A stretch of DNA of 64,000 nt, taken from assembly GCF_027105095.1 (NCBI RefSeq), contig NZ_CP114278.1, positions 1,426,001 to 1,490,000 on the forward strand. Reading direction: 5' to 3'. The stretch is from Brevundimonas vesicularis. Lineage in GTDB: Bacteria > Pseudomonadota > Alphaproteobacteria > Caulobacterales > Caulobacteraceae. Made by a program: the position numbers and the translations under genes. The notes under the pieces are model-generated. The model made no database searches and was not told the DNA's origin. It saw nothing but the letters and a program-made list of their open reading frames with translations. Numbering within the stretch: position 1 is the first letter of the stretch; each line of letters opens with the position of its first letter. Below are positions 53,701-63,540 of this stretch, piece by piece.

Positions 53701-54008
53701 AGCGGGACCGCGATCACGCTTTGGTTCTGGCGGCGGGCGTGCCGGAGGCGTGGCTGGACACCGCCGAGGGCGTCGGCGTGCGGGATCTACGCACCGCCTA
53801 TGGGCCGCTGACCTACGCCTACCGCAAGGAACGGCAGGGCTATGTGCTCACCCTGGGCGACGGCGCGACGCCGCCGGGCGGCTTCGTCCTGCAATGGCCG
53901 GCGGGGCAGGGGCGGCCGGAGCGCGTTCGGATCGATGGCCGGTCCGCGACGTGGTCGGGTGATGAACTGCTCATTCCGGTTGGGGCGCGGCTGGTAGAGT
54001 TGCGCTGA
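50793..54008 (+). CDS. Large exported discoidin-containing glycoside hydrolase-like protein
   Basis: A 1071-residue exported protein (leader ending PAVAQE). The order is a carbohydrate-binding-like beta sandwich (about 28-180), an F5/8-type discoidin domain (about 190-320), a further beta-rich part (about 330-600) and an (alpha/alpha)6-toroid domain (about 610-990). In the toroid, SYNRSWIRDGAMMAEGLNRL and DMPHAWISSDYIRSALDL carry acidic residues of the kind used for catalysis. It starts 18 bases after the ABC permease. The exact GH family and substrate are not clear; a periplasmic exo-enzyme on the same glycan is likely. Confidence 0.75.
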   Translation: MRNLLLAAASVLTLALAAPAVAQETRVLDSMDDATRWEASASTDIHAAVSAVAGHDGKAVRLDYDFDGKAGYAVLSRPLPFDLPDNYEISFWVRGAGPTNTFEVKLTDASADNVWWKQTARYDFPDGWTRFVIKRRQVSKAWGPSPKTVLRRAERVEFVVVAAEGGKGSVEIDQLTLRALPVDPPVPPQPIASDGRTASTAANAVDFDPKTAWTPPVGEASALTLDLGYEREFGGLTLRWGERGAASDYRVSASLDGRDWRELATVTSGNGGVDWLRTPEATARWLRLEPLKPVPAPDVVGSSGAGQRLGAAQATTYALNEIEVEPLTFGADRTVFLEAVAKENRRGVYPRGFSGEQSYWTLVGVDGGGESGLIGEDGAIELRRAGPSIEPFVVDNGRLITWADVNIEQGLKDGDLPIPSVTWTADDWTLKITSFADGPADQAQLWGRYDLTNTSSRPRTLTLALAARPMQVNAPRQFLAIPGGVSPMETIGWDGAQLSLNDAVRVQPLATPDQVALATFDAGSDPQSLILPSARRPAAEPMTTTDATGLAAGALTYEVALQPGETRTVGWVSQLSGDALPPEPVGQAAAVLEAVETRLAAEWRAKLDRVDLTLPPAAQRIEDALKSSLAHMLMSRQGPILQPGTRSYNRSWIRDGAMMAEGLNRLGMAEHSADYLRWYAPYVFENGKVPCCVDARGADPVPENDSHGEFVFLAAETYRYTKDEALLRQVWPQVQKAITYMDELRASTRTAAFQAPDQRHLYGLLPPTISHEGYSDKAAYSYWDDFWGLLGYKDAVFIAETVGDAEAAARYAAARDQFAADIRASITATAAHHGIDWIAGAADRGDFDATSTTIALSPAGEQDNLPPEFLARTFDRYWENFQNRLTNRTAWKDYTPYEWRLVGAYVRLGQKDRALDVLDFLMADRRPEAWNGWAEVVGREKREPRFIGDMPHAWISSDYIRSALDLFAYERDRDHALVLAAGVPEAWLDTAEGVGVRDLRTAYGPLTYAYRKERQGYVLTLGDGATPPGGFVLQWPAGQGRPERVRIDGRSATWSGDELLIPVGARLVELR

Positions 54009-54018
54009 CTACTACGTT

Positions 54019-54162
54019 CCTTCTCCCATTGGGAGAAGGTGGCCCGAAGGGCCGGATGAGGGTCGGCCGGTAGGCCAGGTCGCAGCATCCGCCCATCACC
54101 CTTTCGCGCAAGACCGTTCGCTACGCTCTCGGGCGCACAAGCCCTCTCCCAAAGGGAGAGGG
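54019..54162. repeat. Intergenic palindromic repeat element
   Basis: The convergent gap between the hydrolase and ABC ATPase genes contains a palindrome at each end. CCTTCTCCCATTGGGAGAAGG (54019-54039) is one base over a tight hairpin unit, with arms CCTTCTCCC and GGGAGAAGG. At the other end CCCTCTCCC and GGGAGAGGG flank AAA (54142-54162). Between them is GGCCCGAAGGGCC. This is the style of REP-like intergenic elements common in Caulobacterales and related genomes. The hairpins may also stop transcription from both sides. Confidence 0.7.
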
Positions 54163-54163
54163 A

Positions 54164-55252
<1,089 letters not shown>

Positions 55253-55290
55253 GCTTCCTGCTTTCCTGACCGTTTCTGTTTTGCCGCACC

Positions 55291-55302
55291 GTAACCGGTT
55301 AC
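55291..55302. promoter_or_regulatory. LacI-type palindrome between the ABC ATPase and TonB receptor genes
   Basis: GTAACCGGTTAC is a perfect 12-base palindrome 39 bases upstream of the ATPase start. It shares the GTAAC half-site with the site at 42011. It is well placed to repress the ATPase gene and, from the same spot, the divergent receptor (start 55426). Three TGCAAAA/CGCAAAA-type copies lie between it and the receptor at about 55,343-55,378. Confidence 0.72.
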
Positions 55303-55425
55303 ATGGCGGGATCAATGGCGCACGATGTCTCGCTGACAACTGAAATTGCAAAACTGCAAAATTAGGCTTTCGCAAAATCGAAGCGCTGGATAGAAGCCCG
55401 CTGCCAATCGTGGGGGAGTATCCGA

Positions 55426-58044
55426 ATGACGCAGCGCAACTTCTTGATGGCGACAGCCTCGATCGCCTGGCTGGCGACGGCTGCGGCGGCCCAGGCCCAG
55501 GAGGAGTCGCGCGTGGACGATGTGGTGGTCACCGGCTCCCGGATCGCGGGCGGCGAGCGGATTGCCCCGGTAGAGACTGTAGCCCGCGAAACAATCGCCG
55601 CCGCCGGCATCGCCGATGCCTCTCAGCTGGTCCGGCTGGTCACGGCCAATTCGGGCTCGGAGGCCCAGGTCGATCAGCTGAACCAGCCGCAAAGTTCGGG
55701 CACGGCCCAGTTCAACCTGCGCAATCTCGGCCTCGGCTCAACTTTGGTCCTGGTGGACGGCCAGCGCTGGACAAATAGCGCCGTGGTGGCGACGGACGGC
55801 TCGGGCTTCGTCGACATCAACTCGCTGGTTCCGATGATCGCGCTTCAGCGGGTCGAGGTGGTCAAGGACGGCGCCTCGGCGGTCTATGGCTCGGACGCGG
55901 TGGCGGGCGTGGTCAACTTCATCACTCGGCGGGGCGTGGACCGTCCCGAGGTCAGCGCCAAATACGCCGTAGCCGACGGATCGGAAGAGAGCGTGATCGA
56001 GGCGCTCGGCGGGTTCGGCCTGCTGGGCGGTGACCTGACGCTGGCGGCCTCGCATTTCCATCGTTCGGCCCTGGGGTCGGACGAGCGGGACTTCACCCAG
56101 GCCGAACGCTATGGCCGCGCGGCCTGGACGGCCGTCACCAGCTACGGCCAGCCCGGCTCATATTTCCGACCCAGCCGCAATGGGTTTTCGCCCGATCCGG
56201 CGTGCGGCGATCCGGCGTTCGGCAGCGCCTATCTGAACTCGCCCACGGACATCTTCTGCCGGCTGGACTATTCGGACTTCTTCGATCTGGTCCCGGAGGA
56301 GACGCGCACGCAGCTGTTCGCGGACTACCGACGGCCTGTGGGCGACATGACCCTGTCGCTGCAAGGGGCGTGGTCGGCGACCAACACCATCGCGCGCCAG
56401 TCGCCGTCGCTGCCGATCCTGGCGCGATCCCTGACGGTGCCGGCGACCCATCCCGACAATCCGTTCGGCGAGGCGGTGCTGTTCCGGGGCCGGCTGTTGG
56501 GGGCGGAGGCCGGCGCGTCGCAGGCCGAGTTCGACTATCGCACCTGGCGTCTGGCGGCCGGGCTGGATGGGCGCTTCGGCAATGGCTGGACCTGGAACCT
56601 GTCGGCGACCAGCAGCCGCCAGCACGTCGCCTACGACAAGCCCGACACCATCGGCAGCGCCTTGCAGAATGCGTTGAACGGCCTGGGCGGGGCGGGTTGC
56701 AATCCCGCGACGGGGACGCCTGGCGTCGGCGCCTGCCAGTATTTCAACCCGTTCGGCAGCGCCTACCTGGGAACCGGGACGGCGAACACCACTGCCCTGA
56801 TCGACAGCCTGATCGGCTCGACCGGCCTGCGGGGCGCGGCGACCCTGACGACGGCGGACGCCTCGACCAGCGGCGAGGCCCTGGCCTGGGCCGGTGGATC
56901 GGTCGATGTCGCCGTCGGCGCCCAGTATCGCCGCAGCGGCTTCCGTCACGACTGGAGCGACTTGGTCAACCGCGGCGATCTGCTGACGGCGGGCGTGTCG
57001 CCGGACTTCGAGGGCGATCAGGAAGCCTTGGCCGCCTTCGCCGAGGCCCGCCTCCACCTGGGCGACCGGATCGAGGCGCAGCTCGCCGGGCGCTACGAAT
57101 CCTATGACGGGAACGAGGGGCGGTTCAGCCCCAAGGCCGCGATCCGCTGGGATGTCACCGACGCCCTGGCCCTGCGCGCGTCGTGGGGGCAGGGGTTCCG
57201 CGCGCCGTCGGTCTATGCCCAGTCGGGAGCGCAGGCGTCGCAGCCGTCGGTGTTCGACCGGGGGGCGTTCGTCTTTGTCAACACCCTGACTTCGGGCCGG
57301 GCCGACCTGAAGCCCGAGAAGTCCGAGAGCCTGAACCTGGGCGCGGTCTGGACGCCGATCGAGGGGCTGGAACTGGGCGTGGACGCCTGGCGGTTCGACT
57401 ATGCCGATCAGGTGGTCAAGGAGTCGGCCCAGGCCATCATCAACCAGGCGGCGGCCGATACGGCGGCGGGGCGGACCGGCACGGAGGCGCAGAGCCGCAT
57501 TACCCGTTCACCCAGCGGCGCCCTGACCTTCGTGCAGCTGTATTTCGTAAACGCCTCGTCCATTGAGACCCAAGGGATCGACCTGTCGGCCCGCTATCGG
57601 CGCGGCCTGTGGGGCGGGGAGGCGACGGCCTCGGTGACCTGGACCTATGTGGACGCCTACGACATCCGGCTGGACGCGTCGGCCGCGAAGGTGTCGGGCG
57701 TCGGTTCGACCAACCTGAACAACATTGGCCGGTCCCTGCCACGCAATCGCGGCGAGTTCGCCCTGGGCTGGAGCGGCGGGGCGAACGCGGTGACGGCCCT
57801 GGTCCACTATACTGACGGATACGCCAACGACCGCAGCGGCATCACCGACGCCAGCATCGCCAGCCAGACGACGGTCGATCTGTTCTACCGTCGCACGATC
57901 GGCGCTGACCTCGATCTGTCGGTCGGGGTGGTCAATGTGGCGGACAAGGCGCCGCCGCTGGCGCAGTTCGCCTTTGGCTATGACCCGGTGGTTGCCGATC
58001 CGCGCGGGCGGGTCGTCAGCATTGGCCTCAGCAAGCGGTTCTGA
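55426..58044 (+). CDS. TonB-dependent receptor
   Basis: An 872-residue outer-membrane receptor with a signal peptide ([10 protein letters not shown]), a TonB box/plug start ([13 protein letters not shown]), the plug block [16 protein letters not shown] and [19 protein letters not shown], and a barrel ending VSIGLSKRF. It lacks the carboxypeptidase-like domain of the receptor at 43211. GGGGGAG precedes the ATG. The neighbours suggest it imports the glycan, or fragments of it, served by this locus. Confidence 0.9.
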   Translation: MTQRNFLMATASIAWLATAAAAQAQEESRVDDVVVTGSRIAGGERIAPVETVARETIAAAGIADASQLVRLVTANSGSEAQVDQLNQPQSSGTAQFNLRNLGLGSTLVLVDGQRWTNSAVVATDGSGFVDINSLVPMIALQRVEVVKDGASAVYGSDAVAGVVNFITRRGVDRPEVSAKYAVADGSEESVIEALGGFGLLGGDLTLAASHFHRSALGSDERDFTQAERYGRAAWTAVTSYGQPGSYFRPSRNGFSPDPACGDPAFGSAYLNSPTDIFCRLDYSDFFDLVPEETRTQLFADYRRPVGDMTLSLQGAWSATNTIARQSPSLPILARSLTVPATHPDNPFGEAVLFRGRLLGAEAGASQAEFDYRTWRLAAGLDGRFGNGWTWNLSATSSRQHVAYDKPDTIGSALQNALNGLGGAGCNPATGTPGVGACQYFNPFGSAYLGTGTANTTALIDSLIGSTGLRGAATLTTADASTSGEALAWAGGSVDVAVGAQYRRSGFRHDWSDLVNRGDLLTAGVSPDFEGDQEALAAFAEARLHLGDRIEAQLAGRYESYDGNEGRFSPKAAIRWDVTDALALRASWGQGFRAPSVYAQSGAQASQPSVFDRGAFVFVNTLTSGRADLKPEKSESLNLGAVWTPIEGLELGVDAWRFDYADQVVKESAQAIINQAAADTAAGRTGTEAQSRITRSPSGALTFVQLYFVNASSIETQGIDLSARYRRGLWGGEATASVTWTYVDAYDIRLDASAAKVSGVGSTNLNNIGRSLPRNRGEFALGWSGGANAVTALVHYTDGYANDRSGITDASIASQTTVDLFYRRTIGADLDLSVGVVNVADKAPPLAQFAFGYDPVVADPRGRVVSIGLSKRF

Positions 58045-58112
58045 CCAAGCGGTTCCGATCGGCGGTTGCGCGGTCAACCGGGCGGTGTATGCATCCCCTA
58101 GGGGAGAATCCG

Positions 58113-58829
58113 ATGACCGACGGCGAGACGACGCGCAAACAGGCGTTCAAGGACCTGTCAGAGGACACGCTGGGCTTTGGCGGGGCCGAGGTGCGGACCG
58201 CGCGCGATCTGCTGGTGCGGCCCCGGCTGGTCCTTCAGGCCTGGATGATCGAGGGGCCGACCGGGGGCGGGCGCTACGCCAAGCCGCTGAAGCTGTATCT
58301 GGCGCTGAACGCGATCCTGATGCTGGTGGTGTTCCTGCGCGGCGGTTTGAGCTTCTATCTGGAAAGCATGCCGGCCGATGTTCTGAACCCCCTGCTTCAG
58401 GAAGCGGGCAAGTCGCGCGACGCATTCATGTCGGACGCCGACGGATGGATGTCCCTGGTCGCCGTGCCCATCATGGCGCCCTTCTACGCCCTGGCGGCCA
58501 TGCCGCTGTTTCGCCTGTGGGACGCCGAGGACCTGGGCCTGAGACGCGGGTTCAGGGCCGCTTTCGCCTATCTTAACGCCTGGACCGTGCCGTTGCTGCC
58601 GCTGGCGTGGTTCATGTTCAGCCCCGGCCCGCTGGCCGCGGCGTGCAGCCTTGTGATGCTGGCACTGGGCGTCGTGGCCTTCATGCGGATGGGCCGTGGA
58701 CGGTGGTATCGGGGCGTGGTCCCCGGCTTGGCCAAGGCCTTCGCCGTGATGATCGCCATCGGCCTGTCCAGCGTCGTCGCGACCTTCATCGTGATGGTCA
58801 TCGGCGTCTTCGCCGGATTTGCGGCCTAG
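58113..58829 (+). CDS. Uncharacterised membrane protein (DUF3667-like)
   Basis: A 238-residue protein with a cytoplasmic N terminus and about five helices. The opening RDLLVRPRLVLQAWMIEGPTGG followed by YAKPLKLYLALNAILML resembles DUF3667-type proteins, in which a short soluble part precedes membrane helices; this match is weak. GGGGAG lies before the ATG at 58113. No function is known. Confidence 0.62.
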   Translation: MTDGETTRKQAFKDLSEDTLGFGGAEVRTARDLLVRPRLVLQAWMIEGPTGGGRYAKPLKLYLALNAILMLVVFLRGGLSFYLESMPADVLNPLLQEAGKSRDAFMSDADGWMSLVAVPIMAPFYALAAMPLFRLWDAEDLGLRRGFRAAFAYLNAWTVPLLPLAWFMFSPGPLAAACSLVMLALGVVAFMRMGRGRWYRGVVPGLAKAFAVMIAIGLSSVVATFIVMVIGVFAGFAA

Positions 58830-58851
58830 ACGGTCGCCTGACAAAAACACC

Positions 58852-58878
58852 GTCTAATTCGTCTAATTTGTCTATTTC
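58852..58878 (+). repeat. Three tandem nine-base repeats
   Basis: GTCTAATTC, GTCTAATTT and GTCTATTTC follow each other without gaps just after the membrane-protein gene. The rest of the 58,830-59,125 gap shows no gene. The repeat could be slippage-derived; no role is evident. Confidence 0.6.
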
Positions 58879-59125
58879 AGCGTCAGAGCGAACGGCGCCA
58901 CGCCCAGAAATGGCGAGCAAAGTGCAAGATCGCGCAGTTTCAGAGCGCTGCTGTTTTCAAAGACCCGTGACATCATTATCCGGCTCTGACGCATGTCCGG
59001 TCGATTGACGCTCCGGCCCTTCAAGTCCTTGATCTCGCGTCAAATCATCTATCGAAATGGTATGGGGAGATGGGTCGGAATGGCGACGCGTTTTTTCCCT
59101 GCGTGAGAGCTTAGCCGCAGTCGCT

Positions 59126-59872
59126 TCATAACCTTGCCGCCGGTTTTGGCTGTCCCTCGGCATCGACGGCCACCATGACGAACTCGGCCGTGGCGGAACG
59201 CCGCCGTTCTCCCGTCAGGAGGCGTTCGGCCCAGAGTTGCACCTCGACCGAGACTGAGCTGCGCCCGACCATCTTTACGCGCGAGACCAGTTCGACCATG
59301 TCGCCGCCGTCGATCGGGGCCTTGAAGTCGATGCGGTTGGTCGCGGCCATGACCATGACCTCGCGCGCATGGCGGGTCGCCGTGACGAAGGCGGCCTTGC
59401 CCATGAGCTTGAGCGCGTCGCCGCCGAACAGGGTGCCGTAGTGGTTGGTCGTGCCGGGAAAGACCATCTCTGCGGTCCTCAGCCAGCCATCGTCCGCCTC
59501 GCCTGCCTCATCGAGGGGCGTTAACGGTTGATCATCGCCCGCCGGCCTCAGGGCGACCATGTTGAAGGCTCCGCGCGTACACAGGCGGCGCTCGCCGCTC
59601 AGCAGGCTTTCGGCGTGCAGTTCGACTTCGACGCCCAGAGAGGACCGACCGATCCGAACGACGCGGCCAACCGCCTCGACCATCTCGCCGATCCGGGCCG
59701 GAGCCGCGAAATCGATCCGCTCGCATCCGGCCGTGACCACGGCCCGTCGCGCGTGGCGGCTCGCGGCCAGAAAGGCGACCTTGTCGAGGTGGGCCAGACC
59801 AACCCCGCCGAACAGGGTGCCATGGTGGTTGGCGTCACCGGGGAACACCATGTCGATCAGGCGAACCCTCAC
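59126..59872 (-). CDS. Double-hotdog acyl-CoA thioesterase
   Basis: A protein of about 248 residues made of two hotdog domains, each with the active-site pattern MVFPGxxNHxGTLFGG (first near residues 8-23, second near 135-150) and a following IDF-A-P strand. Such tandem BACH/YciA-type proteins hydrolyse acyl-CoAs. I prefer the GTG at 59872 because it overlaps the mesD stop (GTGA); a GTG at 59881 is also in frame. It may be co-transcribed with the methionine synthase genes, though no link in function is obvious. Confidence 0.85.
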   Translation of the reverse strand: MRVRLIDMVFPGDANHHGTLFGGVGLAHLDKVAFLAASRHARRAVVTAGCERIDFAAPARIGEMVEAVGRVVRIGRSSLGVEVELHAESLLSGERRLCTRGAFNMVALRPAGDDQPLTPLDEAGEADDGWLRTAEMVFPGTTNHYGTLFGGDALKLMGKAAFVTATRHAREVMVMAATNRIDFKAPIDGGDMVELVSRVKMVGRSSVSVEVQLWAERLLTGERRRSATAEFVMVAVDAEGQPKPAARL

Positions 59873-60930
59873 GGCTCGCACCTTTCCGCGCCGTAGTAGA
59901 GGTCGCGGGACAGTTCCTCGCGCACGATCTCGGCGCCGGCGCTCAAGGCGCGCAGCTTGCCATTGGCGACCCGGCGCGACAGGGGCGCCATGCCGCAGTT
60001 GGTGGCCGGATAGAGTTTGTCGGCGTCCACGAACTCAAGCGCCTTGCGCAAGGTGTCCGCCACCTCTTCGGGCGTTTCGATCGTGTCGGTCGCGACGTCG
60101 ATGGCGCCGACCATCACCTTCTTGCCCCGGATCAGTTCGATCAGATCCATCGGCACGCGCGCGTTCTGGGCTTCGAGTGAAATGATGTCGATGCTGGAGG
60201 TCCGAAGCTTGGGGAAGGCCTCTTCGTACTGCCGCCATTCGGAGCCGAGGGTCTTCTTCCAGTCGGTGTTGGCCTTGATGCCGTAGCCGTAGCAGATGTG
60301 GACCGCCGTTTCGCACTTCAGCCCCTCGGCCGCCTTCTCCAGGGTCGCCACGCCCCATTCGTTCACCTCGTCGAAGAAGACGTTGAAGGCGGGCTCGTCG
60401 AACTGGACGATGTCGACGCCGGCGGCCTCCAGTTCGCGGGCCTCCTCATTGAGGATTTTGGCGAACTCCCAGGCCAGTTTTTCGCGGCTGCCGTAATGGT
60501 CGTCATACAGGGTGTCGATCATCGTCATCGGCCCGGGCAACGCCCATTTGATCGGCTGGTCGGTCTGAGCCCGCAGGAACTTGGCGTCTTCGACGAAGAC
60601 CGATTTCGGACGGCTGACGGCGCCCACGACCACCGGGACGCTGGCGTCATAGCGATTGCGGATTCGCATGGTCTTGCGGTTCTCAAAATCGACGCCGTCG
60701 AGGTGTTCGATGAAGGTCGTGACGAAATGCTGGCGGGTCTGTTCGCCGTCACTGAAGATGTCGATGCCGGCCCGGCGCTGATCGTCCAGCGACAGGCGCA
60801 GGGCGTCCTGTTTGGCCTCGATCAGGTCATCGCCCTGCAGCTTCCAAGGCGACCAGAGCGTCTCGGGCTCGGCCAGCCAGACGGGTTTGGGCAGGCTGCC
60901 GGCGGTCGAGGTCGGGAGAAGGGTTTTCAT
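59869..60930 (-). CDS. mesD: Folate-independent methionine synthase MesD (core MetE type)
   Basis: A 353-residue protein corresponding only to the C-terminal catalytic barrel of MetE. The opening LLPTSTAGSLPKPVWLAEPE, DIVQFDEPAFNVF, CETAVHICYGYG (metal His and Cys) and YPATNCGMAPLSR (third ligand Cys) give the Zn site. Core-MetE proteins of the MesD group make methionine without methyl-folate and need the partner MesX, encoded directly upstream. The start has little Shine-Dalgarno sequence, which suggests coupling to mesX. Confidence 0.86.
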   Translation of the reverse strand: MKTLLPTSTAGSLPKPVWLAEPETLWSPWKLQGDDLIEAKQDALRLSLDDQRRAGIDIFSDGEQTRQHFVTTFIEHLDGVDFENRKTMRIRNRYDASVPVVVGAVSRPKSVFVEDAKFLRAQTDQPIKWALPGPMTMIDTLYDDHYGSREKLAWEFAKILNEEARELEAAGVDIVQFDEPAFNVFFDEVNEWGVATLEKAAEGLKCETAVHICYGYGIKANTDWKKTLGSEWRQYEEAFPKLRTSSIDIISLEAQNARVPMDLIELIRGKKVMVGAIDVATDTIETPEEVADTLRKALEFVDADKLYPATNCGMAPLSRRVANGKLRALSAGAEIVREELSRDLYYGAERCEP

Positions 60931-60959
60931 GAGGGGAGACTCTGAAATCTGGAAACTGT

Positions 60960-61946
60960 TCAGGCGGCGGCGAAGGCGGCCGACCATTGGTCGAGGCGGG
61001 CGCGGTGCGGCTTGATGAACCGCTCTTCGACGAAGCGGCCCTGCTCGACGGCCAGCCGACTGCGCTCGTCGCGGTCGTAGACGATGCGGGTCAGCGAATA
61101 GTCCTGCGCCTTCAGGCTGGGCTGATACTGCTCAGTCGCCGGGGAGTTGGCGTTGTAGATCTCGGGCCGATAGATCTTCTGGAAGGTCTCCATCGTGGCG
61201 ATGGTGCTGGCCAGTTCGAGGTCGGTGTAGTCGCTGGTGAGGTCGCTGACATGGTACAGGGCGAACGGCGCGACGCTGCCCGGTGGCATGAAGTAGCGGA
61301 CCTTCATCCCCATCTTCGCGAAATACCGATCGGTCGGCGAGAAGGCGTCGTTGTCGTATTCCAGCCCCAGCACGGGATGGTCGAAGCCGGTGCGATGGTA
61401 GGTCTTGTTGCTGGAGACGCTGAGGCAGATGACCGGCGCCTTTGCGAAGTTGTCGCGATAGGCGCGCGACGCCAGAAAGTGCCTGAACAGCTTGCCGTGC
61501 AGCTCACCGAAGTCGTCCGGCACGCCGCCGTTCGGGTGCGCTTTCAGGTGTTCGGGCAGGACTACGCTGAAGTCGTAGTCGCGGACATAGGAGGAGAAGT
61601 TGTTGCCCACGATCCCATCGATTCGCCGGCCCGTCCCCTTGTCGATGATCGTCGTCTGCAGGATTTCGATCAGCGGAAAGGCGTCGTCGCGCTCCGAGCA
61701 AAGGCTCATCTCGACCGAGACGATCTGAAGCTCCAGCGCATAGCGATCGCCCCTCGGATTGTCGTGGTGCGCCAGCGAGTTGAAGCGGTTGTCGATCATC
61801 CGCAGGGTATTGCGCAGATTATCCCGGCGGCTCTCGCCTCGCGCCAGGTTGGCGAAATTGGTGGTGATCCGCGTCGTGTCGGCGGGACGATAGTCTTCGT
61901 CGAGCGCGGTCCGCGTGATCCTGAATGTGAAGTCGGTGCTCGCCAT
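60960..61946 (-). CDS. mesX: MesX (DUF1852) partner of MesD
   Basis: A 328-residue protein of the DUF1852 family: FTFRITRTALDEDYRPAD at the start, NFANLARGESRRDNLRNTL, then PEIYNANSPATEQYQPSLKA near the end. DUF1852 proteins occur next to MesD and are needed for its oxygen-dependent, folate-free methionine synthesis; MesX is thought to supply the methyl donor. It is the first gene after a cobalamin riboswitch, which fits a B12-independent enzyme being switched off when B12 is available. Confidence 0.86.
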   Translation of the reverse strand: MASTDFTFRITRTALDEDYRPADTTRITTNFANLARGESRRDNLRNTLRMIDNRFNSLAHHDNPRGDRYALELQIVSVEMSLCSERDDAFPLIEILQTTIIDKGTGRRIDGIVGNNFSSYVRDYDFSVVLPEHLKAHPNGGVPDDFGELHGKLFRHFLASRAYRDNFAKAPVICLSVSSNKTYHRTGFDHPVLGLEYDNDAFSPTDRYFAKMGMKVRYFMPPGSVAPFALYHVSDLTSDYTDLELASTIATMETFQKIYRPEIYNANSPATEQYQPSLKAQDYSLTRIVYDRDERSRLAVEQGRFVEERFIKPHRARLDQWSAAFAAA

Positions 61947-62059
61947 GGTCTCTGCCGTTGATGCTGTGGCGAGACAGCGGACAGGGACGCGCGACCGCTC
62001 GCGCGCAGTCGTCCCGTCGCGGCGTTCATGCGACCTGACCGGACACCCCGCCGGAGGAC

Positions 62060-62250
62060 GTTATCTGTCGGGGCAGGTCTCCTGGCTCACGGGTCACGGC
62101 TTCGGGTCCGGCCTTCCCAACGTCAGAAGACGTCAGTGACACGAAATGGACCTTCGGCTCGCCGCTCACAGTTGCGGGGGCAGCGCCGGCATCACACCGG
62201 CTTCCCTCTTAGCTCCGCATCGCCCGGAGGCGACGCGCAGAACCTCGACG
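62060..62250 (-). promoter_or_regulatory. Cobalamin (AdoCbl) riboswitch
   Basis: On the minus strand the leader of mesX carries the conserved B12-riboswitch parts in order: CCGGTG, GCTGCCCCCGCAACTGT, GTCACTG, GGGAAGGC and the B12 box GAGCCAGGAGACCTGCC (62,073-62,090 on plus). The downstream leader (61,984-62,015) can form a GC-rich hairpin with arms GGGACG and CGTCCC, without a T-run, so control may act on translation. Cobalamin binding should lower mesX-mesD expression. Confidence 0.9.
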
Positions 62251-62285
62251 CCCCATACAACGGCGAGCCGGGGGGACAAGTCAAG

Positions 62286-62313
62286 AAACATATAAGGATA
62301 TCGTTATATGTTT
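62286..62313. promoter_or_regulatory. 28-bp ArsR-family-like palindrome upstream of the riboswitch
   Basis: Perfect ten-base arms AAACATATAA (62286-62295) and TTATATGTTT (62304-62313) flank an inner GATATC. This AT-rich long dyad in GC-rich DNA has the form of ArsR/SmtB-family operators, including those of the methionine-cycle repressor SahR. It lies about 35 bases upstream of the riboswitch, where the mesX promoter should be. It could also act on the divergent ArsC/Spx-like gene (start 62384). Confidence 0.7.
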
Positions 62314-62383
62314 CGCCCTATGTCGAGCGACATGGAGGTCGGGTATAGCTGCGGTTCGACACCGGCTCCGAGACCCCCCCGCA

Positions 62384-62731
62384 ATGACCTACACCCTATA
62401 CGGCATTCCCAACTGCGACACGGTGAAGAAGGCGCGGGTCTGGCTGGAGCAGCAGGGGGTCGACTATGTCTTCCACGACTACAAGAAGGCCGGAGTGGAT
62501 GCGGGGCGGCTGGGCCAGTGGGTCGACGAGCACGGGTGGGAGACGGTGCTGAACCGGGCCGGGACGACTTTCAAGAAGCTGCCCGAAGCCGACAAGACGG
62601 ACATCGACAGGTCGAAGGCGATCGCGCTGATGACGGCCCAGCCGTCGATGATTAAACGGCCGGTGCTGGATCTGGGGGATCGGCGGCTGGTGGGGTTCAA
62701 GCCCGAGACTTATGCCTCAGCGCTTACCTGA
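62384..62731 (+). CDS. ArsC/Spx-like thioredoxin-fold protein (YffB type)
   Basis: A 115-residue ArsC-family protein. It begins YTLYGIPNCDTVKKARVWLE with a single active-site-type Cys (CDTV), then has FHDYKKAG, LNRAGTTFKKLPE and a late Arg region KRPVLDLGDRRLVGF. YffB-type members bind glutathione and are not proven arsenate reductases. It ends eight bases inside the convergent phosphatase gene. Confidence 0.87.
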   Translation: MTYTLYGIPNCDTVKKARVWLEQQGVDYVFHDYKKAGVDAGRLGQWVDEHGWETVLNRAGTTFKKLPEADKTDIDRSKAIALMTAQPSMIKRPVLDLGDRRLVGFKPETYASALT

Positions 62732-63533
62732 GCCGCACGGTCGCGACGACGCCGAAGTGGTCGGACGGGTATTCGCCGTTGGTCGGCGTATCGCCGAAGC
62801 GGCGGGCCTCGCCGGGGATGAAGGCGGCCTGTTCGACGAAGATGTGGTCGATGACACGCTCGGGGTGACCCTTGGCCGGGTTCAGGGTGGTCGTGACCGC
62901 GCCGCGGGGCAGGGCGCTGAAGAAGCGGGGGCCGGTCAGGGTCGCCAGGCCGGAATCCTCCTGCGTCGCATTGAAGTCGCCCGTGACGATCAGGGGCGTG
63001 TCGTCCTGCGGCAGCCAGCTTAGCAGCGACGCGATCTGGCGGGCGCGGACCGGGCCGGCGTCCTGTTGCCACGCCAGATGGGTGACGACGACATCGACCG
63101 GGCGACCCTGAACCGCGACGCGAAGCCGAAGCGCGGTGCGGAAATCGTCGAGCGGCTCAAGCTTGGTCGAGGCCTCGGCCAGAACTGGCAGGCGGGTCAG
63201 CAGGGCGTTGCCGTAACGGCGCGGGGCGCCCTCGGCGTCGGTCGAGACGAAGGCGACGTGATAGCCGCCCAACTCGCGCGCCAGCATCCGGGCCTGGTTC
63301 TCCAGCCCGACATTGGCGTCCTCCAGCACCTCTTGCAGGGCGATGACGTCGGCGTCCTGGGCCTTCAGCGCAGCGATCAGCAGCGGACGGCGGGCGGCCC
63401 AGTCGCCCATGTTGTGCCAGATGTTGAAGGTGACGAGCTTCAGTTCGGTGGGCGTCTTAGCCTTTGGGGCCGTGGCGCAGCCTGCCAGCGGCGCGAGGGC
63501 GGCGGCGGCCAGCAGGGTGCGACGGTGGATCAT
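62724..63533 (-). CDS. Secreted endonuclease/exonuclease/phosphatase-family lipoprotein
   Basis: A 269-residue EEP-fold protein with a lipobox (LAPLAGCAT). Family motifs are FNIWHNMGDW, VIALQEV (metal Glu), TGDFNAT (Asn/Asp pair), and the terminal YPSDHFGVVATV (catalytic Asp-His). It may hydrolyse phosphodiesters in the envelope; the substrate is unknown. It starts seven bases after the DUF2188 gene, so the two are likely one operon. Confidence 0.87.
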   Translation of the reverse strand: MIHRRTLLAAAALAPLAGCATAPKAKTPTELKLVTFNIWHNMGDWAARRPLLIAALKAQDADVIALQEVLEDANVGLENQARMLARELGGYHVAFVSTDAEGAPRRYGNALLTRLPVLAEASTKLEPLDDFRTALRLRVAVQGRPVDVVVTHLAWQQDAGPVRARQIASLLSWLPQDDTPLIVTGDFNATQEDSGLATLTGPRFFSALPRGAVTTTLNPAKGHPERVIDHIFVEQAAFIPGEARRFGDTPTNGEYPSDHFGVVATVRLR

Positions 63534-63540
63534 CTCGGGC

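Noticed and set aside
58980..59060. FNR/FixK-like box near 59,028 (TTGATCTCGCGTCAA)
   Set aside because: The half-sites are one base too far apart for the 14-base consensus, and it does not lie at a suitable distance from a gene start.
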